Source: Thermoanaerobacterium aotearoense (GTDB lineage: Bacteria; Bacillota; Thermoanaerobacteria; Thermoanaerobacterales; Thermoanaerobacteraceae). Taken from it: 64,000 bases of DNA. The position numbers were made by a program, and so were the translations under genes. The stretch is from assembly GCF_009905255.1 (NCBI RefSeq), contig NZ_CP047602.1, forward strand, positions 2,033,501 to 2,097,500, in the 5' to 3' direction. Shown here one piece after another: positions 34,554 to 45,692 of the stretch. Within the stretch, counting starts at the first letter, position 1, and every line of letters begins with the position of its first letter. The notes below the pieces were generated by a model. That model was not told the origin of the DNA and did no database searches. It was given only the letters and a program-made list of their open reading frames with translations.

Positions 34554-35552
34554 CTATAATTGTTTAAATGCAGGTGTATCGGCTGATGCGTCTAAAAGCG
34601 CTTTAAGTTCTTCGTCGAGTTTTAAAAGTGTTATTGAAAATCCGCTCATTTCAAGCGATGTCATGTATTCGCCCACGAAAGTTTTATAAACATTGATATT
34701 TTTTCCCACAAGGTATTCATTTACTTCTTTGTTTGCTATGAAAAGCTCTGAAAGAGGTGTAGCACCAAGTCCATTTACCATCAATGCCACTTCATCAGCG
34801 TCGTTAAATGGCAAATCGGCAACAATTTTGTCCATAAGCTCTGCGACTATCTCTTTTGCACTTTTTATCTTCTCCCTATGTGTACCAGGTTCACCATGTA
34901 TTCCAATTCCTATCTCAATTTCATCTTCATCAAGTGTAAAACTAGGTTTTCCGGCTGCAGGCACAGTACATGGTGTAAATGCCATTCCCATAGACCTTAA
35001 ATTCTTTATGACCTTTTCCGCAACTTCTTTAACTTCTTCAAGCTCAGCCCCCTCTTCAGCTTTAGCTCCAGCTATTTTATGGACGAAAACAGTACCTGCA
35101 ATACCTCTTCTACCCTGCGTATATGTGCTGTTTTCAACAGCCACATCATCATTCACAATCACTTCTGAAACCTTTATACCATCCATTTCAGCCATCTCTT
35201 TTGCCATCTCAAAATTCATTACATCGCCTGTATAGTTTTTGATTATAAGCAAAACACCTTTTCCGCCATCTACAGCTTTTATAGCTTCATAGATTTGATC
35301 AGGCGTTGGCGACGTAAAAACAGCACCTAAGCAGGCCGCATCCAACATGCCTTTGCCTACATACCCTGCATGTGCAGGCTCATGACCACTGCCACCACCG
35401 CTTACAAGCCCAACCTTTCCCTCTACAGGAGATGTTTTTCTTACCACAACATCCACATTATCAAGCTTTTTCAAGTAAGTTGGATATGCGTAAAGAAGTC
35501 CTGTCACCATTTCCTTTACGACTTCTTCAGGATTGTTGATAAGTTTTTTCAT
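34554..35552 (-). CDS. dhaK: dihydroxyacetone kinase substrate-binding subunit
   Basis: 332 residues from ATG 35552, eight bases after GGGGG. The substrate His that forms a hemiaminal bond with dihydroxyacetone lies in GIHGEPG (about 218-224). SGGGSGHEPAHAGYVG near residue 50 is the family signature. A -24/-12 promoter lies 40 bases upstream. Together with dhaL and dhaM it phosphorylates dihydroxyacetone to DHAP. Confidence 0.95.
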   Translation of the reverse strand: MKKLINNPEEVVKEMVTGLLYAYPTYLKKLDNVDVVVRKTSPVEGKVGLVSGGGSGHEPAHAGYVGKGMLDAACLGAVFTSPTPDQIYEAIKAVDGGKGVLLIIKNYTGDVMNFEMAKEMAEMDGIKVSEVIVNDDVAVENSTYTQGRRGIAGTVFVHKIAGAKAEEGAELEEVKEVAEKVIKNLRSMGMAFTPCTVPAAGKPSFTLDEDEIEIGIGIHGEPGTHREKIKSAKEIVAELMDKIVADLPFNDADEVALMVNGLGATPLSELFIANKEVNEYLVGKNINVYKTFVGEYMTSLEMSGFSITLLKLDEELKALLDASADTPAFKQL

Positions 35553-35590
35553 AATATTAACCCCCATATTTTTTATTTTTTTATATCTAT

Positions 35591-35607
35591 TGCAAATTCT
35601 ATGCCAA
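35591..35607 (-). promoter_or_regulatory. sigma-54 (-24/-12) promoter of dhaKLM
   Basis: Minus-strand TTGGCATAGAATTTGCA: GG and GC are exactly 10 bases apart, matching TTGGCAC-N5-TTGCA with one change. The start would fall near 35580, about 28 bases before dhaK. The sigma-54 activator gene ends about 100 bases upstream. Confidence 0.85.
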
Positions 35608-35712
35608 TAAAAAAATTGATATGCAGATGAAAATATCCACATATCGCGACTTCAATGAAAAGATTTTTATTTTTTCTTGGTAAAAAGTATCAATCCCAAA
35701 TGCATCCTGATA

Positions 35713-37344
35713 TTAATTTTCAACCAGATGAAATTTCCTTGCCTTTGCAGCTACAGTTTTATGTGTCAATCCTAAAGCTTTTCCGGCTTTGTTAAAACTT
35801 TTATACCTCGATAATGCGGCTTTAATTATTTTATACTCATAATTTTCCATTTTTTCAATATCGTAATTGTCGCCTAAGTATATTACTTCATCGTCTTTGC
35901 TGTCTTTTACATTTTTTATATACGATGGAAGATCATCGAAGTCAATGTACTCTTTATCGCTTAATGTTATGCACCTTTCAATTAGATTTTCAAGCTCTCT
36001 TATATTTCCCGGCCAATCATACTTTATCAAAGCTTTTATGGCTGTATTAGTAACAAACTGAACATTTCTTCCCAGCTTTTTATTCATCTTCTTTATAAAA
36101 TGCTCTACCAAAACAGGAATGTCCTCTTTTCTATCTCTTAAAGCTGGCAAAAATACAGGTATAACATTTAACCTGTAGTAGAGATCTTCTCTAAATGTGC
36201 CATTTTTCATGGCTTCTTCAAGATTTTTGTTTGTTGCCGCAATTATTCTTACATCTACTTTTATAGTCCTTATTCCACCAACTCTTTCAAATTCCTTGTC
36301 TTGAAGAACCCTCAAAAGTTTGGCTTGAATTTCTATTGGGATATCTCCTATTTCATCAAGGAAGATAGTTCCTCCATCGGCAAGTTCAAATTTTCCTATT
36401 TTCTGCATTATTGCACCGGTAAACGCTCCTTTTTCGTGACCAAAAAGCTCACTTTCTAAAAGTGTGCTTGGTATCGCAGCACAATTTACCCTTATAAATG
36501 GTTTATCATGTCTTTTGCTTGAATAATGTATTGCATTAGCAACTAACTCTTTCCCCGTACCACTTTCGCCTCGTATTATTACATTAGAATCCGTTTCTGC
36601 CGCTTTGGATGCCACAGTCAATGCGTCTTTCAATTTTCCGCTGTTGCCTACTATTATGTCAAAGGCTTTATCAAGCTTTCTGCTTCTTTTAAGTTCTCCC
36701 TCAAGGTACTCAATCTGAGGAAAATCTTGAAATACCACCAATGATCCAGTAATATTGCCTCCAGCATAAATCGGAGTTATATTCAAAAAAAGTGTCTTTT
36801 CATCTATGACGTATTTTTTATTTAAAAATTCACTGCCATATTTTAAGACTTGGCTTACATCTATGTCTGCCATAACTTCACTTATATTTTTGCCGATTGC
36901 CTTATCGAGGCTAAATCCTGTTATTTTTTCAGATGCCTTATTAAATATGATTATGATTCCATTATCGTCCGTCGCGATTATTCCAACCGCAATAGAATTA
37001 AATATTTCTTCGTACGCAATAGACGTATTCTTTAAAAGCTCATATGTTCCACTTTCATCATTTACTTTTTTCAAATCAACTAAAAAAATCTTTTTAATCT
37101 CTTCAATTGAAGAAATGCAGTTATCTCCTTCTACAATTATATCAATATCATCGCCTTCAGATGCAAAAAATGTTATCATGGAAAGCATGCTGTTTGCAGG
37201 TACAAGCCTTACACTTCCTGACTTTCTTAGCATCACTTTGACATTGTCCTTTTTGCATACATCATTTACTTTTCTGACTATCATTGCTGATATTTGCGAA
37301 TGTATATTAATTGGAGACTTTATTTTCTCACAAATCTTCTCCAT
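35713..37344 (-). CDS. sigma-54 activator with N-terminal HPr-like and PAS domains
   Basis: 543 residues, start at ATG 37344 (GGAAGG ahead). Domains: HPr-like (about 8-92), PAS (about 110-215, [19 protein letters not shown]), AAA+ sigma-54 interaction (about 230-460) with GESGTGKE and GAFTGA, and a C-terminal Fis-like helix-turn-helix (about 490-540, [19 protein letters not shown]). The HPr-like part keeps His 15 (NIHSQIS) and Ser 52 (PANSMLS) at HPr positions but has Gln for the catalytic Arg. It probably switches on the dha promoter, sensing phosphate from the PTS-type DhaM or a ligand by PAS. That link is inferred from the location. Confidence 0.88.
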   Translation of the reverse strand: MEKICEKIKSPINIHSQISAMIVRKVNDVCKKDNVKVMLRKSGSVRLVPANSMLSMITFFASEGDDIDIIVEGDNCISSIEEIKKIFLVDLKKVNDESGTYELLKNTSIAYEEIFNSIAVGIIATDDNGIIIIFNKASEKITGFSLDKAIGKNISEVMADIDVSQVLKYGSEFLNKKYVIDEKTLFLNITPIYAGGNITGSLVVFQDFPQIEYLEGELKRSRKLDKAFDIIVGNSGKLKDALTVASKAAETDSNVIIRGESGTGKELVANAIHYSSKRHDKPFIRVNCAAIPSTLLESELFGHEKGAFTGAIMQKIGKFELADGGTIFLDEIGDIPIEIQAKLLRVLQDKEFERVGGIRTIKVDVRIIAATNKNLEEAMKNGTFREDLYYRLNVIPVFLPALRDRKEDIPVLVEHFIKKMNKKLGRNVQFVTNTAIKALIKYDWPGNIRELENLIERCITLSDKEYIDFDDLPSYIKNVKDSKDDEVIYLGDNYDIEKMENYEYKIIKAALSRYKSFNKAGKALGLTHKTVAAKARKFHLVEN

Positions 37345-37397
37345 ACTTTGCATTCCTTCCTTTTAAAATGTATAATAATTAAGAAATCGCTAAACGC

Positions 37398-37763
37398 TTA
37401 TTTGCTGTACAAATTTCTCGTTGCAATAACATCCACACCTGTATCTAATATGTTTTTGACAACGATATCTCCCACATTAATTGGCGGCTTTAAAGTAATT
37501 TTAGATAGTTCCAGCACAGCTTTACCAATAAGCTCTTTTGGAATTGGCTCTTTAGTCCTGACAGAAACGACTGGAAGATGTCCCATTTCAGCTTTTACTA
37601 TTGTAGTCAGAGTCCTTTTGGGAGCAATTATCTCATCTTCAGCATACTTTAATCCTCTTTTGCACTCATATCCTGTAATATTTACAATTTCCTTTCCTTC
37701 CATTTCTACAACCAAGCGACAACCATTCGGACAGACAATACAAGTTAATTCTCTTTTCACCAT
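37398..37763 (-). CDS. DUF1667 CxxC protein of glycerol-3-phosphate oxidation set
   Basis: 121 residues with CIVCPNGC near the N-terminus and GYECKRGLKYA, the cysteine pattern of DUF1667. This family almost always follows two FAD oxidoreductases of the GlpA type in anaerobic Firmicutes and Thermotogae, as here. The cysteines may hold an iron-sulfur cluster. It starts 1 base after the preceding gene. Confidence 0.85.
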   Translation of the reverse strand: MVKRELTCIVCPNGCRLVVEMEGKEIVNITGYECKRGLKYAEDEIIAPKRTLTTIVKAEMGHLPVVSVRTKEPIPKELIGKAVLELSKITLKPPINVGDIVVKNILDTGVDVIATRNLYSK

Positions 37764-37764
37764 C

Positions 37765-39030
37765 TTATACCACCTCTACTTCAAATGTAATTTCACCTAC
37801 AGGCGATAGGTCATCGCTTAAAAATTTGTCCTTTGGTACATCTATTAAAATCATCTCTCCTGGTGTCAGCCTCTGCATTTTTTTCCTGATTATCTGTTTG
37901 TCGCCTGATTTTACAGTAATATAAGCATTTTTGTACACATCAGTAGGCCTCATGTGAAATTTAACTTTGTCATCTATATTCTCATAATTTACCATTTGCG
38001 GCACCACATATCTAATGCCTGAACCAGCTTTCACGTCAATGTGTCGGCCTTCTTTTATTAGCATCTTATTAATGTACTTTACTGCAGAATCAGCCGCAAG
38101 CCTTGCTTCTTTTGTCACATTGTCCACAAGGTCATGCACTTGCAAGACATTGCCACACGCAAATATTCCTTCCACATTCGTCTCCATGCTTTCATTCACA
38201 AGCGGTCCTCCAGTAACGGGATCTAACATTATGCCTGCGCTTTTTGACAGTTCATTCTCAGGAATCAAACCTACAGATAATATTAAAGTATCGCAGCTTA
38301 TATATTTAGCCGTGCTTAATATTGGCTTCTTGTTTTCGTCTACCTGCGCTATCGTCACGCCTTCAACCCTTTCTTTACCGCGTATTTCGATCACAGTGTG
38401 GCTTAAGAGAAGCGGTATACCAAAATCATCTAAACACTGAACAATGTTTCTGGTAAGTCCACTGGAATAAGGCATAAGTTCAACAACAGCTTTTACTGTA
38501 GCACCTTCAAGCGTAAATCTTCTGGCCATTATAAGACCAATATCGCCAGAACCCAATATTACGATCTCTTTGCCAGGCATGTATCCTTCCATATTTACAT
38601 ATCTTTGTGCCGTCCCAGCCGTAAATATTCCTGCAGGCCTTGTGCCAGGTATGCTTATTGCACCTCTTGGTCTTTCTCTACATCCCATCGCAAGTATTAT
38701 CGCTTTCGCTTTGATCTCCATTACGCCATTTTCTTGGTTCACTGCTTTAACTATTTTATCGCTTGATATGTTTAATACCATTGTATTAAGCATCATATTT
38801 ATCCCATATTTTCTTACTTTCTCTATAAATCTTTCTGCGTATTCTGGCCCGGATAATTCCTCTTTAAACTCGATAAGCCCAAATCCATTGTGTATGCACT
38901 GCTGAAGTATTCCTCCGGGATAACTATCCCTTTCGATTATCAAAATATTTCTTACTCCTTTTTCATACGCTTCAACTGCTGCTCCAAGTCCTGCAGGACC
39001 TGCGCCAATTATTACTATATCGTATTCCAT
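37765..39030 (-). CDS. FAD/NAD(P) oxidoreductase, glycerol-3-phosphate oxidation partner
   Basis: 421 residues, with FAD motif VIIGAGPAGLGAAVEA, pyridine nucleotide motif IVILGSGDIGLIMARR (about 165-180) and GIFACGNVLQVHDLVDNV (about 290). It resembles the HcnB/sarcosine-oxidase alpha-like flavoproteins that sit between a GlpA-type dehydrogenase and DUF1667. It probably moves electrons from the dehydrogenase to NAD or to a ferredoxin. Three bases from its upstream neighbour. Confidence 0.85.
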   Translation of the reverse strand: MEYDIVIIGAGPAGLGAAVEAYEKGVRNILIIERDSYPGGILQQCIHNGFGLIEFKEELSGPEYAERFIEKVRKYGINMMLNTMVLNISSDKIVKAVNQENGVMEIKAKAIILAMGCRERPRGAISIPGTRPAGIFTAGTAQRYVNMEGYMPGKEIVILGSGDIGLIMARRFTLEGATVKAVVELMPYSSGLTRNIVQCLDDFGIPLLLSHTVIEIRGKERVEGVTIAQVDENKKPILSTAKYISCDTLILSVGLIPENELSKSAGIMLDPVTGGPLVNESMETNVEGIFACGNVLQVHDLVDNVTKEARLAADSAVKYINKMLIKEGRHIDVKAGSGIRYVVPQMVNYENIDDKVKFHMRPTDVYKNAYITVKSGDKQIIRKKMQRLTPGEMILIDVPKDKFLSDDLSPVGEITFEVEVV

Positions 39031-39033
39031 CGT

Positions 39034-40515
39034 CTACACCCCGCTTTTTAATAGTTCCTTGTACGAATTTATGAGGTATTCTTTCGCTTTAGCTGTCAAA
39101 ACATTTGACCTTCCGCCAAATTTTGTAACATTAAGCGGATCTGCATTAAGCTCTCTTGACAAAATCTCTAACACTCTTGGACTGCAAAATCCTCCCTGAC
39201 ATCTTCCCATGCCAGCTCTGACCCGCCTCTTTACGCCGTCAATGCTTTTAGCTCCAACAGGCCTTCTTATGGCATCAATTATCTCACCTTCTGTTACTGT
39301 TTCGCACCTGCAAATAATTTTTCCGTATGCCGGATTCTTTTTTATCAATTCATTTCTTTCTTCATCTGTCAATTCATTAAAGCGTATGACGGGCTTTCTC
39401 TTGGGATTAAAATTATCTTTTTCAACCATATTAAGTCCTGCATCTTTTAGTATTTCTCCTACCATCTCTGCAATTGCTGGTGATGATGTGAAACCAGGTG
39501 ATTCAATGCCTGCCACATTTATAAATCCTTTAACATCTGATTCGCCTATAATAAAATCTTCACCATCTACATCTGGTACAGCCCTTACACCGGTAAATTG
39601 TGTTATCGTCTTCCTTTCGTTAAATTTTTCAACGCTCTTTTTGGCGCCTTTTATGGCCTTCTCCAATCCTTTGTAAGTAGTCTTTCGAAATTCCTTATTG
39701 TATATATCCTCAGACGTAGGCCCTATAAGCAAGTTGCCATCAACAGTTGGCGACACCAGTATTCCTTTTCCCATCTTAGTAGGTACTTGAAATATAACTG
39801 TATTTGCTAAATAGCCTTCCTCTTTATCCAAAATCAAATATTCGCCTTTCCTTGGATGAATTGAAAAACGTTTATCATTTACCATGTTATTTATCACATC
39901 TGCATAAAGTCCCGCTGCATTCACAATGTATTTGCCAAAATACTCTTTGTCTTGTGTTTTTACTGTAAAAACATCGTCTTCTTTGTCTATAGATATGACT
40001 TCTTGATTAAATACAAATTCAACGCCGTTTTGTGCAGCGTTTTCAGCCAAAGCTATTACGAAGCCGTATGGGCATATAATACCCGCTGTCTTTGCATATA
40101 AAGCAGCAACAATTGTATCGTTTATGTTTGGCTCAATTTCCTTAACCATATCTGCAGATATAATAGATATATTCTTGACGCCATTCTTTAACCCTCTATC
40201 ATACAATTTATAGAGGCTTTCTACTTCATCTTGCGAAAATGCGGCAACAAGTGAACCAACTCTTTTCATTGGAACATCTAAATCTTTGCAAAGCTCATCA
40301 AACATTTCGTTTCCTCTTACATTTAGTTTGGCTTTCAATGTGCCAGGCACTGGGTCGTATCCGGCATGAAGTATAGCACTATTGGCTTTTGATGCACCAC
40401 CTGATGCTACATCATCTTCTTTTTCTATAAGTAGAACTTTAATGTCGTATTTAGATAATTCTCTGGCAATTGATGAACCTACTACACCGCCACCGATTAT
40501 TATGACGTCGTACAT
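39034..40515 (-). CDS. glpA: GlpA-type glycerol-3-phosphate dehydrogenase with BFD iron-sulfur domain
   Basis: 493 residues from ATG 40515, after AAAGGG. FAD-binding DAO domain with IIIGGGVVGSSIARELS at the N-terminus and HAGYDPVPGTLKAKL. A C-terminal BFD-like 2Fe-2S domain (about 410-470) has CRCETVTEGEI and GMGRCQGGFCSPR, four cysteines. Oxidises glycerol-3-phosphate to DHAP in an anaerobic complex with the two following genes. Operon context with glpK and glpF supports the substrate. Confidence 0.9.
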   Translation of the reverse strand: MYDVIIIGGGVVGSSIARELSKYDIKVLLIEKEDDVASGGASKANSAILHAGYDPVPGTLKAKLNVRGNEMFDELCKDLDVPMKRVGSLVAAFSQDEVESLYKLYDRGLKNGVKNISIISADMVKEIEPNINDTIVAALYAKTAGIICPYGFVIALAENAAQNGVEFVFNQEVISIDKEDDVFTVKTQDKEYFGKYIVNAAGLYADVINNMVNDKRFSIHPRKGEYLILDKEEGYLANTVIFQVPTKMGKGILVSPTVDGNLLIGPTSEDIYNKEFRKTTYKGLEKAIKGAKKSVEKFNERKTITQFTGVRAVPDVDGEDFIIGESDVKGFINVAGIESPGFTSSPAIAEMVGEILKDAGLNMVEKDNFNPKRKPVIRFNELTDEERNELIKKNPAYGKIICRCETVTEGEIIDAIRRPVGAKSIDGVKRRVRAGMGRCQGGFCSPRVLEILSRELNADPLNVTKFGGRSNVLTAKAKEYLINSYKELLKSGV

Positions 40516-40561
40516 TTTACCATCCCTTTCAGCTACCAAAATTAATCTTAAAAAAAGACAA

Positions 40562-40597
40562 AGCCATATATAGCCGGCTCTCCGGTTATATATGGCT
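40562..40597 (-). terminator. long hairpin between glpK and glpA (terminator or attenuator)
   Basis: Arms of 16 bases (40562-40577 and 40582-40597) pair throughout with one G-T pair and a 4-base loop; on the minus strand the hairpin is followed by TTTGTCTTTTTTT. It would limit transcription from glpK into glpA. Confidence 0.75.
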
Positions 40598-40660
40598 CTC
40601 CTATTCTCCGCCATCCTAATATTCAATTGTATCTTTTGTTTGTCAATTTAATTATACCAC

Positions 40661-42163
<1,503 letters not shown>

Positions 42164-42197
42164 CTATATTATTTTATAATTTCATCCTTTATAAATT

Positions 42198-42932
42198 TTA
42201 CAACATATTTATAAATGCCTGATATATTAAAGCTCCCAAAATACCTCCTACTATAGGTCCAAATAACGGAACAATAAGTCCATATCCCCAATCGGAATCT
42301 CTTTTACCTGGTATTGGCAATACCGAGTGTGCAAGCCTTGGTCCTAAATCTCTCGCTGGATTTATAGCATAACCTGTTGGACCACCAAGTGTAAGGCCAA
42401 TAACCCAAATTAAAATACCTACTAAGAATGCACCTAATGCCCCAACTTGATTGTGCTCATTTGTTATACCCAGTATTCCAACTAATAGCATTGCAGTTCC
42501 AATAACCTCTGTCAAGAAATTGTAAAACAGATTTCTGATAGCTGGAATTGTGCAAAATACACCAAGTTTTGAATTCTTGTCTTCTGTGGCATGAAAGTGA
42601 TCTCTGTATGCCACATATACAAGCAAAGCTCCTACAAATGCCCCTAAAAATTGAGCCACAATATATCCCGGAACTTGTGACCACGGGAATTTCCCTATAA
42701 CTGCCAATGATATTGTCACTGCTGGATTAAAATGAGCCCCTCCTATCCATCCTGTAATATACACGGGTACAGCAACTGCAAAAGCCCATCCTGCTGTTAT
42801 GACTATCCATCCGCTGTTTTGACCTTTGGTCTTATTCAGTACAACGTTTGCAACAACGCCGTCACCAAGGAGAATGAGTATCATGGTACCAAAAAACTCA
42901 GACAAAATCTTTCCAAACAACGATATTTCCAT
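42198..42932 (-). CDS. glpF: glycerol uptake facilitator (aquaglyceroporin)
   Basis: 244 residues, six spans with the two NPA half-helices: FNPAVTISLA and INPARDLGPR. GLTLGGPTGYAINPARD and the Arg after the second NPA fit the glycerol selectivity filter. Start ATG 42932 after GGAGGGG. It follows glpP in the operon. Confidence 0.95.
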   Translation of the reverse strand: MEISLFGKILSEFFGTMILILLGDGVVANVVLNKTKGQNSGWIVITAGWAFAVAVPVYITGWIGGAHFNPAVTISLAVIGKFPWSQVPGYIVAQFLGAFVGALLVYVAYRDHFHATEDKNSKLGVFCTIPAIRNLFYNFLTEVIGTAMLLVGILGITNEHNQVGALGAFLVGILIWVIGLTLGGPTGYAINPARDLGPRLAHSVLPIPGKRDSDWGYGLIVPLFGPIVGGILGALIYQAFINML

Positions 42933-43005
42933 AAAAACCCCTCCATTAATTTTTTGAATTTTTCTAAAATCTGAAGCTATACTCTCAATACACCCCACCT
43001 CCTTG

Positions 43006-43575
43006 TCAGTCAATAAACCAAAGACTTTTTTCACTTGTAGAAACTGCTACTGCGCCAGAAGAAAGAGCATTTATAACGTCTTCTTTTGTTTTGACCAAAC
43101 CGCCTGCAATTATAGGTTGATACACTTCCGTAGTAAGTTTTTTCGTCACATCATGTGCAACACCCGGCATAACCTCTATTGCAGTTGGTTCAATCTGCTT
43201 AATTGAATTTAAACCGGTTTTTAGAGCTTGCGTGTCGAGAAGAAAAATACGCTCAATGCAAGGAATACCCAGCTCCTTGGCGTATGTAAGTATATTAGCA
43301 CGTGTAGAAATTATGCCATCTGGTTTTACTACTTCCTTAAGATACTCCACCGCCTTATAATCCTTCCCAAGCCCTTCTACTAAATCAAAATGAACGAATG
43401 CTGTTTTCCCGTGTAATTTAATTTCATCAATCGCATCTTTTAATACCAATATATTACTTGTCAATAAAAATATTACTTCGCAGTTAGACACGTAAGCATC
43501 TTTTATATCTTCTAAATTTCTTATAGCTGCGATAATAGGAAAATTTTTAATCCTTTCAACAATGAAATTATCCAA
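43006..43575 (-). CDS. glpP: glycerol-3-phosphate responsive antiterminator
   Basis: 189 residues of the GlpP TIM-barrel fold, with FVHFDLVEGLGKD, KPDGIISTRANIL, IEVMPGVAHDVTKKL and PIIAGGLV. In Bacillus GlpP binds leader RNA and allows read-through when glycerol-3-phosphate is present. Start is TTG 43575, seven bases after AGGAGG. It heads the glp cluster. I found no textbook GlpP target terminator in the short gaps; the hairpin at 40562-40597 is one candidate. Confidence 0.93.
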   Translation of the reverse strand: MDNFIVERIKNFPIIAAIRNLEDIKDAYVSNCEVIFLLTSNILVLKDAIDEIKLHGKTAFVHFDLVEGLGKDYKAVEYLKEVVKPDGIISTRANILTYAKELGIPCIERIFLLDTQALKTGLNSIKQIEPTAIEVMPGVAHDVTKKLTTEVYQPIIAGGLVKTKEDVINALSSGAVAVSTSEKSLWFID

Positions 43576-43657
43576 TTCAATTCCTCCTATTATTTTATAA
43601 ATGCAAATTGTATACCAACACATCTTTATTTATTTTAGCATATACGAAATTAATAAG

Positions 43658-43674
43658 TTGATATATATTATCAA
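43658..43674. promoter_or_regulatory. palindrome between glpP and ars operons
   Basis: TTGATA and TATCAA separated by TATAT, a perfect 17-base dyad in the 198-base divergent region. A repressor site for one of the two operons is possible. Confidence 0.3.
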
Positions 43675-43706
43675 TTTTATGCTTTTACATGGTATTTAAT
43701 ATCAAT

Positions 43707-43735
43707 TTGACAGTTTTATTTTATTAAGCTATAAT
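43707..43735 (+). promoter_or_regulatory. ars operon promoter
   Basis: TTGACA (43707-43712) and TATAAT (43730-43735), spacing 17, a near-perfect sigma-A promoter. Confidence 0.85.
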
Positions 43736-43754
43736 ATGAATATAATTGAATATA
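43736..43754 (+). promoter_or_regulatory. candidate ArsR operator of the ars operon
   Basis: Two direct repeats, ATGAATATA (43736-43744) and TTGAATATA (43746-43754), 10 bases apart (one helix turn), between the -10 box and the ribosome site. This is where ArsR repressors usually bind. Confidence 0.5.
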
Positions 43755-43773
43755 ATCATAAGGAGGGTAGCTA

Positions 43774-44139
43774 TTGAACATTACCGGTATATTCAAGGCA
43801 TTATGTGATGAAAACAGATTGAGAATATTTAATCTTTTATCACAGGACACATTATGTGTATGTGATATTGAAACTATATTGAATATGACTCAATCGAACG
43901 TTTCTCGCCATCTAAATAAGCTAAAAAGTGAAGGAATCATAACATATGAAAAAAAAGCACAGTGGGCTTATTACAAAATCGATGATAATTTTATAAAAGA
44001 AAATAAATTATTGTATGATTACCTTATAAGCACATTAAGAAATTATCCACAATTTATAGTAGACAATGAAAATTACAAAAAGCATAGAGAAAGTAATATA
44101 TCTTGCGAATATTTTACAAAGGAAGGAAATCAACAATGA
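43774..44139 (+). CDS. arsR: ArsR family arsenite-responsive repressor
   Basis: 121 residues, winged helix. The metal motif is LCVCDIE, the two vicinal cysteines that bind As(III). DNA recognition helix QSNVSRHLNKLKSEGI. The start is TTG at 43774, seven bases after AAGGAGG. Its stop overlaps the acr3 start (ATGA), so repressor and pump are coupled. Confidence 0.93.
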   Translation: MNITGIFKALCDENRLRIFNLLSQDTLCVCDIETILNMTQSNVSRHLNKLKSEGIITYEKKAQWAYYKIDDNFIKENKLLYDYLISTLRNYPQFIVDNENYKKHRESNISCEYFTKEGNQQ

Positions 44140-45212
44140 GAGAAAGCAAAAAAAGTCTATCTTTTTTAGACAGGTTTTTAACCGTATGGATTTTATTAGC
44201 AATGATCATCGGTATCTTAATAGGATATATTTTCCCTAATTTTTCGAATGTGCTCAATAAATTAAGCATTGGAACAACATCAATACCAATTGCGATTGGA
44301 CTCATTTTGATGATGTATCCACCCTTAGCAAAAGTGAAATACGAGGAAATCGGGAAAAGCAAAACTTCAAAAAAACCTTTTAAAATTGCAATTTTATACA
44401 ACTGGTTTATAGGACCATTAGTAATGTTTCTTCTTGCCATTATATTTCTTCACAATTACCCACATCTAATGATAGGTGTAATACTAGTAGGACTTGCAAG
44501 ATGCATTGCAATGGTATTGGTCTGGAACGATTTAGCAGATGGAGATAGAGATTTTGTTGCTCTTTTGGTAGCTTTTAACGCTATCTGGCAGGTAATCACT
44601 TATTCCATATTTGCCTATGTATTTATAAAAATACTTCCTCCGATTTTCGGTATTAGTACTAAAGCAATTAATTTAAATATCTCTATAAAAGATATTGCTA
44701 CATCTGTTCTTATATATCTTGGCATTCCATTTGTTGCAGGGGTTCTATCAAGATTGTTGCTTGTTAAAGCTAAAGGAAACACATGGTACGAAAAAAATTT
44801 TATACCTAAAATAAGCCCTATTACTCTTATAGCTCTTTTATTTACGATTATTGTTATGTTTTCCCTACAGGGAAAATATATCGTGACATTGCCATTGCAA
44901 GTTTTAATGGTAGCCATACCATTAACGCTATATTTCATTATAATGTTTCTACTGGGATTTTTCACGTCGTACAAATTTAAATACGGATATTCAGAAAGTA
45001 CAACTGTTGGCCTAAATGCAGCAAGTAATGACTTCGAATTGGCAATAGCAGTTGCAGTCGCGATCTTTGGACTTAGTTCAAATGAGGCTTTTGCAAGTGT
45101 AATTGGCCCATTAATAGAAGTTCCCGTGATGCTTATGTTAGTCAATGTAGCATTGTATTTTAGGAAAAGACTCAACTGGAATGCAAATAAAGAGTCAAAT
45201 ACAGAAATATAA
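44136..45212 (+). CDS. acr3: ACR3 family arsenite efflux permease
   Basis: 358 residues with ten hydrophobic segments. The ACR3 signature RCIAMVLVWNDLADGD contains the conserved Cys needed for transport; LNAASNDFELAIAVAVA is the second family stretch. Chosen start ATG 44136, nine bases after GGAAGG. Exports As(III). Confidence 0.95.
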   Translation: MRESKKSLSFLDRFLTVWILLAMIIGILIGYIFPNFSNVLNKLSIGTTSIPIAIGLILMMYPPLAKVKYEEIGKSKTSKKPFKIAILYNWFIGPLVMFLLAIIFLHNYPHLMIGVILVGLARCIAMVLVWNDLADGDRDFVALLVAFNAIWQVITYSIFAYVFIKILPPIFGISTKAINLNISIKDIATSVLIYLGIPFVAGVLSRLLLVKAKGNTWYEKNFIPKISPITLIALLFTIIVMFSLQGKYIVTLPLQVLMVAIPLTLYFIIMFLLGFFTSYKFKYGYSESTTVGLNAASNDFELAIAVAVAIFGLSSNEAFASVIGPLIEVPVMLMLVNVALYFRKRLNWNANKESNTEI

Positions 45213-45228
45213 GAGAGGAGAATTTAGT

Positions 45229-45639
45229 ATGAAAGTAAAAGTAGCATTTATCTGTGTGGCAAATTCATGCAGAAGTCAGATGGCAGAAGGTTTTGCGAAG
45301 TATTTAGGGTCAGATATATTTGAAGCATACAGCGCTGGCACAAAACTTGCTGAAAGGGTAAATCCGAATGCAGTGGAAGTCATGAAAGAAGTAGGCATCG
45401 ACATAAGCAGTCACAAGCCAAAGCTTTTAGATGAGATACCACCAAAAGTAGACATCTTGATTACCATGGGATGTAATGTAGAATGCCCGTATATACCATG
45501 CAAGTTAAAAGAAGACTGGGGTTTAGATGATCCTGATGGAAAGCCGATAGAAGAGTTTAGAAGGACAAGAGACATAATTGAATCAAAGGTTAAAGAACTT
45601 ATTAAAAGAATTAAAAACAATGAAATAAACCTAGATTAA
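45229..45639 (+). CDS. arsC: arsenate reductase, low-molecular-weight phosphatase type
   Basis: 136 residues. The P-loop CVANSCRSQ is CX5R (Cys 9, Arg 15). The redox relay cysteines are in GCNVECPYIPC near residue 82-90. This is the thioredoxin-coupled ArsC class. Start ATG 45229 after GAGGAG; the frame extends upstream into acr3 without ribosome site. Third gene of the ars operon. Confidence 0.94.
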   Translation: MKVKVAFICVANSCRSQMAEGFAKYLGSDIFEAYSAGTKLAERVNPNAVEVMKEVGIDISSHKPKLLDEIPPKVDILITMGCNVECPYIPCKLKEDWGLDDPDGKPIEEFRRTRDIIESKVKELIKRIKNNEINLD

Positions 45640-45664
45640 CGCATTTCCACAATACCCTTTATTT

Positions 45665-45692
45665 AAGCCAGCAAGTTTTCTTGCTGGCTTAT
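45665..45692. terminator. bidirectional terminator between arsC and plsY
   Basis: AAGCCAGCAAG (45665-45675) pairs with CTTGCTGGCTT (45680-45690), loop TTTT. Confidence 0.88.

Noticed and set aside
43576-43773. GlpP target terminator upstream of glpP
   Set aside because: Only an A/T dyad is visible, with no terminator-like stem and T run.
44615-45175. Minus-strand open frame of 186 codons
   Set aside because: Antisense shadow of acr3, whose family motifs are unmistakable.
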